A DNA stretch of 64,000 bases from Undaria pinnatifida (lineage: Eukaryota > Sar > Phaeophyceae > Laminariales > Alariaceae): the NCBI GenBank assembly GCA_012845835.1, contig JABAKD010000027.1, forward strand, positions 6,997,465 to 7,061,464. Reading direction: 5' to 3'. Made by a program: the position numbers and the translations under genes. The notes below the pieces were generated by a model. The model had not been told where the DNA came from. It saw only the letters and a program-made list of their open reading frames with translations, and did no database searches. The stretch's first letter is position 1; each line of letters begins with the position of its first letter. Below are positions 22,701 through 35,200 of this stretch, in pieces.

Positions 22701-25700
22701 GGGAAGGGATTTTTTTGTCCGCAGCCCAGGGCACAACGAAGTGAAATGTTTGTGTGTTGTGTTGTTTTTTTTTTTGTTGTCCCGCATCGTGATGTAGCAG
22801 GATCGAACAGCAGAGGCGCAAACGTTCAAGCGCATGCACCACCAGCGCTGGGTTGGCAGGCCAGCCGAAGGGTGGTTGTATGCTACTACTAGCAGTGTAG
22901 AGTGTGTTGGTGTTCGTGTGTGTGTCCCAAAATGCACCACGAGCGCTGGGTTGGCAGGCCAGCCGAAGGGTGCTTGTATGCTACTACTAGCAGTGTAGAG
23001 TGTGTTGGTGTTCGTGTGTGTGTCCCAAAATGCACCACCAGCACTGGGTTGGCAGGGCAGCCGAACGGTGCTTGGATGCTAGTAGCAGTGTCGGGGGGGG
23101 GCGACGCGCCCCCCCCCGAACCCCCCCCCCCGGGCCCGACACAGTGTGCGTTGGAAGGACCCTCACCAGTGTGCGTTCGAAAAAGTACATGGAAAAACTA
23201 TAGTATGTATTTTTAAAAAGAAACAAAGAAAAGAAAAAAATATAGAGGAAAGGAAAGAAAAGAAGAGAAAGCGACAAAAAAAAAAAGGACGAAACGAAAA
23301 AGGAAAGGAAAATAAAAAACAAGAAAAGCAAGAAAAGACAAGACAAGAATAAGGAAGGAAACGAAAAGAGAAACAAAATGTCATACTATTACTAGCAGAC
23401 CCTAGGAACTGACTAAAAACGGCATTGGGCTCATAGAGGGTATCAAGTGCATCATCAATGGCACTGGGGAGAGAACGCAACATGCGAAGAAGTCCGGGCG
23501 GTCTTACGCTATCTTGTGACGGCCATTGGAAGGCCCACAACTTTCAAGACGATGATGGCCAAACCCAGACTTCAGTCTCTTGGGCATGACGCCCCCCCTT
23601 CCCCCCCCCCCCTTCCCCCTTCCCCCGGTCGTTTAGAGATGCCGACGGTGGATGGCGCTGCCGCAGCCTTTGCGCGTCGCTCTGCACCTTTGCGTCTCTC
23701 TGTTTCATGCCAATTCCGCATGAACAACTCGGCTCCCTCCTCTACTCGTCGAAACCATCTACCAGCCTTCTGAGCAGCCTTTCGCCACCCTTCGAAATTC
23801 ATTCCAATACCGACATATCCTCCTTCAGATGATCCACCCAGTCATTCTCTTGCCCCCCTGAGTAGCCCTTACCCCCAACAAGCTCCCCAAACGTCACCCT
23901 CTGTGGCAGACGCTCCTCCCCCATACGTGGTACGAAATAATTTATGTCGTCGTGAGGAACTCGTTTGCGGTACGATCATTTTGATAGCACCTCATATCAC
24001 GAGCCAAGCCTCGTGTGACACTCATATAACTTCCCAAGCCTCTCAAGCAATTCCTATCACGAGTCAAACCTCGTGTGAGACAAACCCCTGCCATAAGCCA
24101 GGCCTCGTGCGTCCGCTCCCCTATGATGTTGTCTCACATTCTCACATTTCCTCTTTTTATAATCATGTGTACGTAAAAAATTGAAAAACGTCAGCTGTGA
24201 GTACAACCGATTGAATGGTTGAAACTCAACTTTGCAAGCTGCGTGGTACATCTATGTTTCACTAATATACAGTACTGGTAGTTGCACAAAAAAAATATGG
24301 AAGGTCGTTCGCGCGTGTTATGTGTTTGATCCTCATGAAAGATGTAGATCGGTGACTCCCACCTCGATGTTGTCAGGGTCAGCAGGACGATTTTCCATAA
24401 TAATGTCAGATTTTGTCCCCCTCAGAAACGGGTTTTATAGTTTCCGCGCACAGACTGACTAAGATCATCCTGTTGACCCTGATAGCTACACTGTAGTTGT
24501 AAGGGGAGTAGCCGACCTATATCCTTAATGAGGACACACAACTCGTAATGCGCGCGATCGGAGTATCACACACAGCTTGCAAAGATGAGTTTCGACGAAA
24601 TCTTCGATCTCACAGCTGGAGTGTATTTTCATTTTTTATAATAATCATTCTGTGCACTGATACTAGAAACCCCCATGGAGGGTAGATGTTATAGTAAGCA
24701 TTATATTATTGTACAAGGACTCCGCATGGGTGCCGGCATTCGCCGGCGCCCATGTTTTGGGTAGTGCAGGGCAGTACTTCGACAAGTTAAGGTGTAGCTG
24801 TCCGATTTGACATTCATTGAACTTTAAAGTAATGCCGAGAGTTTAATACGAACATGAGACTTTAAGGGTCATATTTTGACAGAAGAAAAACGTCATATAC
24901 AACAAAGAAGGCAAGGATAGGCGAAACACACTGTTGTTAAATGCACCGTCAAGTAAAAGTCGGCGTATATAAAAAAAAAATGCCGAAAAGAGTATTGAGA
25001 ACCTGCTTCGCCTCTAGGCGAAACCAAAGAGGACTTGGCATCAATGAAGAGACTGCACTACTGTCCCTGTGGCAATGGAGGTTCGAAGTCGCTTTGCATC
25101 AAACGTCGACATGGGGCCATGCCAGCCGGCGAGGTTTTGGAAAGAGAGCTTTGTTTATTGCCTGAAGGCTGTCGCATTGGTTAGTCTGCGTGGTCACGGG
25201 CGAGGAGGAAAACGAAGAAGAGGAGAGCGATTTCTCGTTGCGGCGGCGTTGTCTAAGATAGATGCGGGGGTGGCTTTGCGGGGGTGGCTTTGCTCGTACG
25301 GGAGGTTGGCGTAGCGCTTCTTCTCTGTTTTTACTCGGGAAGGCAGGATATGTGTATCTGCTGTCTTTGCTTCGCGGGTGCTTTCACGTTGTCGAAATTG
25401 GACGGCTTCCCCTCAACAAATAATATCCGGAGTGTCTCTCCCATGACGACTGCTGACCGTGCCGTGCGTATTTTCTACTTTGAGACTAAAATACTTTTTG
25501 CTGGTAGCAGTATTTTTTCGTTTCGGACTATGGGCATAGCGGAAAAGGTCGATATTTAGTATTTTCATTTCCGACTGAAAGTCCACCTACAGAAAAAAAC
25601 AGGTGCAGACAATCTAGTATCTTTGTTCAGGATGTACTACTACTCCACCAAGAATAAATAATCTGCCAATATTTTTTGCCTAGTAGAGAGAAGAAATGGA

Positions 25701-26328
25701 CACATACAAATATAAATATCCCGGAAAAGGATAGGGATGCTGTGTGTGGTAGTAATACCATACATTTGCAACATTTTTTTGTCTTCATCCCATTCATTAT
25801 CATCGCGCCACTCTCGCGCTTCCTCCCAGTAGTAACTCAGGTCCGGGGTCACATAGCGGGCCCTACTCCTCCCTCCCCACTTCGGCACGTGCCTTCATTT
25901 TTATCGCAAGAAGAAGTCAGCATTTTCTTCCCTCGTCGACTCGCGTCAAATTGTACCTACCCACGCTGCTAGGCGCTCTCAGCAGTTGACCCCTTTTTTT
26001 TTTTGCATTTTTGCCAATAAAGTCAAATCTCATCATGGTGGGAATCGACCTCAAGGACAAACAAACGTTAGTAGTATTCGAGGGTGAAACTACTATTAAT
26101 AGACCACCGGGGCGACCGGCTGACAATTGAATGAAACTAAACAGGATTTTTGCATAGAGATTACATTCCCCGATAGTGTATGGTATTACGATGGTTGACG
26201 CCGCATTACCCAGAGAGGTGTTACCTGTGGTGCCAGTCAACATTATTTACTGGTGGAGCCTGTCCTGTGACCACGGACTTGATTATGCGAGTTAATGCGA
26301 GAACAACAACAACAACAACAACAATAGC

Positions 26329-26392
<64 letters not shown>

Positions 26393-29300
26393 CTACGATA
26401 GAGGTAGCATTGTTCGTCTGAAACGGTTTCTGAATGGCGGGTCTCCTCAACCCAAAATCGTCGGAAATAGGCCACTTTTTGCTTCCATGATTCTTGTTGT
26501 GTACCTAGGCGATGTGGATTTGTCATCCGGTGGCAGTTTGATTTTTCTCCAAAATCACTTCTCGGGACATGTCTTAAGCTCCAAAAGTGAGGGGTAGTAT
26601 TCAGAAGAAAAATGGTGAACCTCTATCGCAGCACGCGTCAAAAATCGTCGACTATTATTACACATTATTTATGGCTGTATCATCGATTGCTCGCGCACAC
26701 GACATGTTGTCAAGAAGATACATATTACTACTACTTGATTAGTAACTGATTAGTACGCCACGCGTTGACCAGTTCTCGGAACAACAATTGCCCAGGAATC
26801 CAAAATCCAAAATCGTCCCCGCGATTCTCGGGTGTGTTTCTTGCCTCCCGTACGTGATACGCGTTCACGACCAGGTATAGGGGACGGGTAAGGAAGGCGT
26901 TGGACAGCGCCCTTCGAACAAAGTAATTTCTCGTACAGCACTGCCCACTGAGCTACTTCATCACTTGACTCAGTAGCTCAGTGGGTAGTGCTACATATGT
27001 TAACTACCATAATAACCATTCATAATGTCTTCAGCGCGCACGCTTGAAAAAGACAAATATGAAGTCGGTGAGAATCGAACTCACGACACATAGCACTACC
27101 CATTGTCACGTATGACTCAGTAACTCAGCGGGCTATGCTAAAAAATCAACCAAATACGTATTCGAGTTCGTTAATTAATTCTCACCGACTTTATAAGAGG
27201 GATCTCCGGAGCTATCCCCTCTCCACGTACTACAGTTAGTAGTACCCAGGAGAACACTAACAGCTATCATAACCATTCATATAATGTCTCCAGCGCGCTC
27301 GCTCCTGAATTCCAAATATGATCTCGGTGAGAATCGTACCCACTACACATTCTTTTTTGGTTACGTAGCACTACACCCAATGAGCCGAAATGCAACGACA
27401 CACAGCAGCAGTGGTAATAGCTACGATAGGGCAAGCGCTTCGCGGCCGCCATGAAAAAAGCGACGTCGGGAAGAAATTTAGATTCCAATTCGGAAATGAT
27501 GCCAATTTTGGAAATGCTGTCCCTTGATTTTTTCGTCATGCCAAGATCCAAGAATAGCTCGGGCATATACCGCCCAAAATACAAAAAAGAACGCACTTCT
27601 CGCTTGTCTCGCTCAGCGTCTATCCGCGTTCACGTCGAGGTGCGGAACGGATACGGCAGGGCAAGGGGCGTTTGAGCCGCCCCCCGAAGACGGCGCTCGA
27701 ACGAAGATATTTGACCGAGAATTCCAGTTCCGAGAATCGCATACTGAGGCCGAGACGAAAAAAACTCCTGACCGAATCCCCGAAAAAAAGAATGATTCTA
27801 CATACCTGGTATATATTTATGACATGGTCAGTATTGAAAAACGTCAGCTGTGAGTACGACCGATTGAATGGTTGAAACTTAACTTTGCAAGCTGCGTGGT
27901 ACAACTCTTGTAAAAAAACTAGAGTCGGTGGTGACACAAAGGTGCTGGAGCCCTTTTAAAAGGAAGATCCGAAAAACCAAATGAAATCAAAGTTTGTCGG
28001 GGAAATACTACGCTTCCCACCTAAAACGCACGGTACGAAGAAGGCCTACGACATCGCAAGCCAAGCCTCGTGTGACGCTCTTATCCAACGTCAAGCCTCC
28101 TGCCTCGACTCCTGCCACAAGGCAGGCATCGTGTTACACTCCTTATCACAAGCCAAACCTCTACTGGCACCTCCCATCACAAGCCATGCCCCTCCTGTGG
28201 CGCTCCTATCTCAAAGCAACCCTCTTTGCCTCAACTCCCATCACAAGCCAAGCAAGCCTCTTGTGACTCCCCTACGTTGAGATAAGCATCTTGCCGCAGC
28301 TCCTCGTCCGAAGACAAGCCTTACGTCACACTCCTATCCTAAGCCAGGCCTCGTGTGATACTCTTATCCAAAAGTAAAGCTGCGTGTGACACTACTAGCC
28401 AAGCCTCATAGCGTCAACTCCTATCGCAAGCCAACCCTGTTTTGGCGACTCCCGTTCGAAGACAAGCCTTGTGTAACTTTCCGATCCCAAGCCAAACCCT
28501 GTTGTCACAACTCCTATCACAAGCCAAGCCTCTTGTGACACACCTGTCCTAGGTGGACCCTTTTGCCGCCACTCCATAGCCAAGCTTCTTGTGAGACTTA
28601 TATCACGAATCAAGCCTCGGCCAAGCCTTGTGGCCAACGGTCAAATGGCTGCAGTATGGCAAGCGACATCTAAGCACCCCCCCCCCCCCCCCCTTCCCAG
28701 GCGTCGTGCGGGAGATGGAACTCGGCGCACCGTTCTCAGGACTGGTCCTAAGTCCCAACGGCGAGTTAACCGTGTCGCCTGCGGATAGGGTGAGAGGAGG
28801 TCTTGAGTGCCAGCTTAACCTACATATGTACGCATCGGACAGGTAACTCCCTATTGATAATGTATATGATCTGCGTCTTTCAGGGCAAACAGATCCCTGG
28901 TGTATGTGATCTGCATGGCCTATAGCTCGTGTTGCCGGATGAGATCGGGATTGTCTAAACTGATCTCGGACATGTTTCCTGAATTAGATTTGTACCGAGG
29001 TAGTCACACCGGGCAAGAGCCGCAGAGCAAGGGCCACACTGCCGCCTGCCTCGTTTTGCCGAGCCGCGCGGGGCCAACAGAAACCCATTTATTTATTGTG
29101 AAAGCGGAAATTCACCACATCATGTTTTTTTTCGCTCTGCTGCTGCTGTTCTACTGCGCTGTCACACATGGCCCTCCAGGCTCAGTACTACTTGTGGCGT
29201 CAAGGTAGAACAGCAGCCGTGCTGTGATCTCTCTCCGTTGTATCACCACAGACGGTGCTTCTGTGTGTTTGTGTTTGTGTATGTGTCATGTTAGTTCCCT

Positions 29301-32239
29301 TCTGTGCGTACCAGGTATGCGTGCGTGGAGTGTGTGCTGTCACAAAATCAGTGCCAGGTATACAGCAGCAGAACAGGAGCAGCAGTACAGCGGCAGCCGG
29401 GTCTCTTGCCTTAGTGCCAGGAGTCACGGTGTATGTGTGTGGTTGGTGCACAGCAGGAGGTCGAACCGTGACAATATTTTCACGTCCAATGCTACAACCA
29501 AACACACATCGTCGGGTCTCACACCAGGTACACGGAGCATACAACAGTAGTAGCACAAAAAACTATAACTCATACGTATCATTGGAACACCTGTGTCAAG
29601 CTCTTACCTTAGTGCCATTAGTCACGGTGTATGTGTGTGGTTGGTACACAGCAGGATGTCGAACCACGACAGCATTTTTACGTCCAGCGCTACTATCGAA
29701 CACACATCGTCGAGCCTTGTACCAGGTACACGAAGCATACATCAGTAGTAGCAAGAGAAAAGCTATAGCACATATTCAGACGTATCATTGAAACACGTGT
29801 GTTGCCCCTTTTCGACTTGAGACGCCCTCGGGATATCAAGTCAGCCCTATCCCGAAGGGGAACCTTGTAAGATCTAGATGATCTAGATCGTGATCTGTCC
29901 GATGTGTGCGCATATGGTATGGTATATTTCTCTACCGCGTACTCATTACCAGATAATTGAGTTGCTAGCTTACCCCTTTGTAGAACTTGCAAAGTAACCC
30001 CACATTGATTGCCATATGCTGTACTATATACTAGGTTTTTGTCGTGTAATTCATCCCCGAAAGAGTGTACTTCTAAGCAGGCTACACGGTCGCCTAAAGT
30101 GTAGGGGCCCCTTGTGAAGCTGGGTCGAAGCGCCGGCGATCCGCGCCGTCCGACCCGAAAATATTCGAAAGTTTGTTTCGCTTTCGCGATGCCTTCCACC
30201 AGCTCGCACAGCAATTGCACCCGTATGCTATTTATATTTCCTTCGCGTTTAGCGTAGCTCAACTCGCAAAGTAGTTTAGATTCACACGACGATCTTGTGA
30301 ACACGCCTTGGTCGCAGGTGTCTGTCTATGATACCCTTCTCACCGCCCCCGGTGCTTGCCTTGATTTTTTTCGCGCAGGGGGTTTATTCAGGTTTCCCAC
30401 TGCTCGTCGATTTTCATGAATTTTTGCTGCCAAAAGTGTGGGTATCATACGCGCGGCCAACTTATCACTCAGCTTGCAAAGCTGGACGTGGAGTAGCTAC
30501 TCGATCAGTCGAGCTCACAGCTGACGTAGTTTGCACTGCTTTCATAAAATGTTATCTGAGATGTATCACACTCGCAAGACTACTGCTGTCCCTCTCTACG
30601 ACCGTCTCATCCCCGTCTTGTACCCCCCCCCCCCCCCCTCCCGCCCCTTATGGTCATACGACTGCGGCTATGTACAAACTGAGCACACACCCACCCCCTG
30701 ATTGCGGCCCGCAGGAGATTGTGGAAACCCTGGGCATGTCGGTGATAGACTGCTCGTGGGCGAGGCTGGATGAGATACCGTTCCATCAGGTGACAATGCC
30801 AAACCGAGTAGCCGCAACTTCAAGTTGAGGCGGGAGTTTAACCGAGTTTGAAATCCACAAGGCACAATATGGGCCGCTTTCGAGATAGCTGAGGCCGAAC
30901 TATCGAAACTTCCACCAACGCACAGAAGATGACAGTTACAAAAAAAAAAGAAACACGCGAGTTCCTGGCGGCAGCTATGCTATGTTTCTACTCTACTAGC
31001 AATAGGGTTGCCAGTACACGGGCAGCCGCTTCAGATGAGGCGCCTCGTCAGTCGAAAACAGTTGGGCCCCAATTCTACCCGCTCTTCCTTAGCATCGCTC
31101 TAGGAATATGCTTGCGTTGTTACTTGTCTATTTTTCCTAGCTTGACCTTGCTGCGGTTTTCGTGTTTTTTTGTCCTGTCATGTCATGTCCTGTCCTGTCC
31201 TGTCCTGTGCTGTGCTGTCCTGTCCTGTCCTATCCTGTCCTGTCCCGTCTCATCCCGTCGCGTCCCGTCCCGTCTTACCCCGCCCCGTCCTGTTTCGTCC
31301 TATCCCACCCCGCTCGATCGATTCCCGTCCCGCCCCGTCCAATCCCGTCTTGTCGCGTCCTGGTAGATGCGACGAGGCCATCATCGTCTGCTTCCCTTCC
31401 TTGTCGCGGCTAACCCGGTCAACTACGGCCGACCCATGAAGCTCTCCTGCGCCGAGGCCATAGCTGCGACGCTTTATATTGTCGGACATCAGGTTTGCAA
31501 GCAGGAGGAGGCGTGTTGTATTATTCGTTTTGTTTTCGGGGATTTCTGGAGGCGTTCTTTTTCTTTTTTTTCTCGGTGCTGATGGACTGCTTGCCCCCCC
31601 CCCCCTGTGCTCGATGATATATAAGTAGGGGGTGGGTGCGTGAGTTCAAGGCTGCGGGGGGGGAGGTACCCCGGTGAGATCAAGGCTGCGGTGGGGGAGG
31701 TACCCCGTTTTCAGTACCGGGTGTGAGTCACTCGCACGAGTGACTCTGTATCTCACTGTCAAGAACCGCGCCAAGCCAATTGTTTCGAGCACCGCAACTA
31801 ACCATTCAATTGGGGATTCATATCAAACAATAAGAACAGCACGAAAGCTTAAGACCCCAAGAAACGGGGGGGGGGGTTGCTCGCGCGAGTGGCCTCCAGC
31901 CACTGCATACAAAGGCCAAAAAAGCGAGCCCCCTACCGTACGTAGCCTTGGTCGTGAGTGAGCGAGTGGCTAGGTGGATGGGGGCGTGAATAGGTGGGTG
32001 GGTGGGTGGGTGGGTGGGTGGGTGGGTAGATGGGTGGGTGGGTAGATGGGTGCGTGGGTAGATGGGTGGGTGGGTAGATGGGTGGGTGGGTAGATGGGTG
32101 GGTGGTTAAGTGGGTGGGTCAATGGGTGGATGAGTGGGTGTAACAGGTGTGTGGGTGGGTAGGAGAGTGGGTAAGTGGATGGGTGCGTGTGCTGAGACAA
32201 TATACACGCGTTTGTTGGGGGGGTTGCTGCTGCTGCTGT

Positions 32240-32277
<38 letters not shown>

Positions 32278-35200
32278 CTCTTTGCTGTGTTTCGCGCCCG
32301 ATGAAAATCGACAAGCAGACGAACGCATTTTTTTGTTTTGTGTTTGTGTTTTCGTGTCGTGGGGGGTCTCTTTTGTTCGTGGTTTGCTTGGGTCCCCCGA
32401 TGTACAGGCCCGGGGTACTCTGCAGCAAATCCGGTGGCTGGCCCACAACGTCAAGCGGTGCTGAAATGCTTGCAGTCCATTATCCCGATCGCCAACTGCT
32501 GCATACCATATAGTACGCACGAAAGCACACCCCCTTATGCTATTTTTCGGAGCGTATTTCCTCCAAACTGAAGGAGAGACGCGGAACGAAAACGGTCTCG
32601 TTGGATTGATCTCGTCGGGGACGCGTGTTTGCGTTAGAGATAGACCACTTTTTTTGGCAAAAAAAAAAATGGACGACCGGCCTCCTTAACCCAAAATCGT
32701 CGGGATGCCAATTCTTGGTTTTTGCTCGATGAATTTTTTATGTATGTCTAGGCCACGGTTTTGTTCATTGGGTTTTGCCCTGTCAGTTCACTAAAAAAAG
32801 ATAGTCATTGCCTCAGAAGGCAATAGAGCTCCTCAAGCCACCACCCTCACAAGGAAAAGAAGAGGCAGTGCGCTTTTACCGTAGCGTGTGTTCCATATAG
32901 ACGCATCGCTCGGCGTTTGCACCCTTCCCTTTGTTGAAAAAAGCCTTCTTCAAATCGCCCCGAGGAGGTGTGTTGTCTTGCGCGATACACGGTATGTTCT
33001 CGCTGTCTAGGGACTGAGGGGAGATGACGGTGGCCGTCCCCTCGAAACTTGGCGATGAGGAAGTGCATGTGCAGGAGATGCCGGTTTCGGGTTGGATCAA
33101 AGAAATCGACATGTATTCGTCTTTCTTTTCAACACGGGGTCAAAGTTCTCGGGCTGGCTGACGTGAAGTGCCCTCGTTTTTTTCGTTTTTATAAGAAACG
33201 ACAAAATGGTCGCTTCTGCCAGCTCCGGATTTTGATCCATGTCGGAATTGATGTTTGCTGGATGTACTTGGATATCGCCAGACTGTGGATTGTCGCTGTC
33301 GTCTTTTTTTCGATCCCTTGACTTCTGGGGTATATATAACTGGCAATCGGAATAGCTTGCAAGACCTTCAGCACGGGGTACGATAACAGACCCTCGTCGC
33401 AGCAGCGCAGCAATCGGGGATATAAATCGATCCAGACGTGATGATGCACGTGCTCCGGATTTTTTGCGACAAATTCGGCTGCCGGCCGACGACGCAGAGC
33501 AGCGGTGAATGTTTTTGCAGCGTGTATACCCCGGCCACCAACTCAGCTCTTGCGGTCAAGGAATCGGAGAATATCGCGTGGGATCTGTGTGGTACGGCTC
33601 TTGCACATTATCTCGTATCAAAAACCACAGGGCATGTGTGATCTAGATCGTCAGCTAACGTATGCGTGAACCTATGTTACGATGGCCAACTCTTCTCTCG
33701 CTGTCAAAAGTCGGAGAAGATGTCGGCGCCAGTCCCTGAACTTGGCGATGCCCAAGTGCATGTGGAAGATTCCGGTTCCGGGTTGGATCAAAGTTCTCGG
33801 GCTGGCAGGAGCGAAGTGTCCTCGTTTTTTATTTTTCGTTACTCGTACAAAAAACGAGGAAATTTAGCTTCCTCCAGCCCGCGAGCTTGTGATCCATCCC
33901 GATATTGAGTATCTCCTGCGTGCGTTTGGATGCCTTCAGGTTGCAGGCTGTCGCTGTCATCTTCCTCCTTGACGGGGGGAGTATGAAAAATTGGCGGTCG
34001 GGATACAGCTTCACGAGTCGCACAGGTCACGATGTAGATTACCTGCTTTAGATCATTTGTTTTCAGCTGTGGGATGCTGTGCAAGAGCCGTGTCATGCAA
34101 GCCCCACCTCGCAAACATGAGAGAGGAAGAGGGGGGGGGTGGGGGGCGAGAGAGAGAGACAGAGGGAGAGAGTGGGGGGGAAAGAGCGATAGAGAGAGAC
34201 GCACAGACGGAGACAGGGGGGGGTGGGCAGGGGGAGAAAGAAGACAGAGGTTGTGTGGGGGGGTACTCATTTCCCCGTCCCATGCGAAGCCGTAGCGGTA
34301 TGGCCACAGACCCTCGCATCCCTTCAGTGCCAGGACGGAGCACGTCGGGTTTTCGCCGACCAGGCACTCATCGCGTGCACTAAGCGCGAAATGCCGTGAG
34401 TTGTTTGGCGAGTCGCGTGAAGGGTGAGCTGCACCCTGTTTAGAGGCGCTTGTGAGGCGGAGTTCGGCACCTTTTGTGCTTACTTTTTGTAGTTAGATGT
34501 AACTGCTTCGAATCAGTTTATTTTGTTTTCTGGTGTAGCCACCGTCCAGAGACAGCAATCGGGAGATACTATGAACTGCCTCGTGGGTGCCTTACCGTAT
34601 ACCTGGTACACAGTGCGTGATACCACCCCCCTTGCGCGGAGTTGAGGTTCTCCACCCCGCCCGGTGTGATCTAAAACGACCACCATGTCGGACACCGCCA
34701 AGACGTTGAAACGAGAAAAATAGTACGGGACGTTGGTTCATTCTCTCACGTAGCGAGAGGCGTGCTTTACATCGTCGTTGCCGATCGACGCCAACCGCAG
34801 CAGCGCAGCAGCAACATCAGCAGAGCGTGGGGGGAGGGAGGGGGGGGGGGGAGGGGGGTACTCGATATTCATGCATGGCCGTAGTGGTATGACCATATAC
34901 CGTATAACCTCGCATCCGTACTATGCCGGTACGGAGCATGTCGGGTTTTCACCAACCAGGCAGACATTGCTTGCACTAAGCGCGAAGCGCCGTGAGGTGT
35001 TCGGCGAGTCGCATGCAGGGTGAACTGCGCGAGAAGAGAGGGGAGTATCTTGCCGATTAGTTGAGATGTTGGGAAAAAATAGAAGTGATACCTAAGAAAA
35101 CAATGCTATTGCGTTCGTTGACATGGGCCGCGCGCGCAGGACGAGGCAGTGGTCGTGATGGATCAGTTCGGCTGGGGCGCGGAGTTCCTCAGGGTTAACG

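Noticed and set aside
23390-23540. Minus-strand exon reading ...[18 protein letters not shown]
   Set aside because: It looks protein-like and NAVFSQFLG recurs at about 41010 on the plus strand, but no domain is recognised and there is no partner exon. It is more likely a shared repeat fragment.
22159-24135. CRISPR array
   Set aside because: Repeats are direct, but units are contiguous or diverged without unique spacers of constant length, and the surrounding genes are eukaryotic.
31150-31366. Coding frame over the (TGTCC)n array
   Set aside because: The pentanucleotide repeat lacks stops in all frames. It lies in TSR3 intron 3 directly before the exon 4 acceptor.
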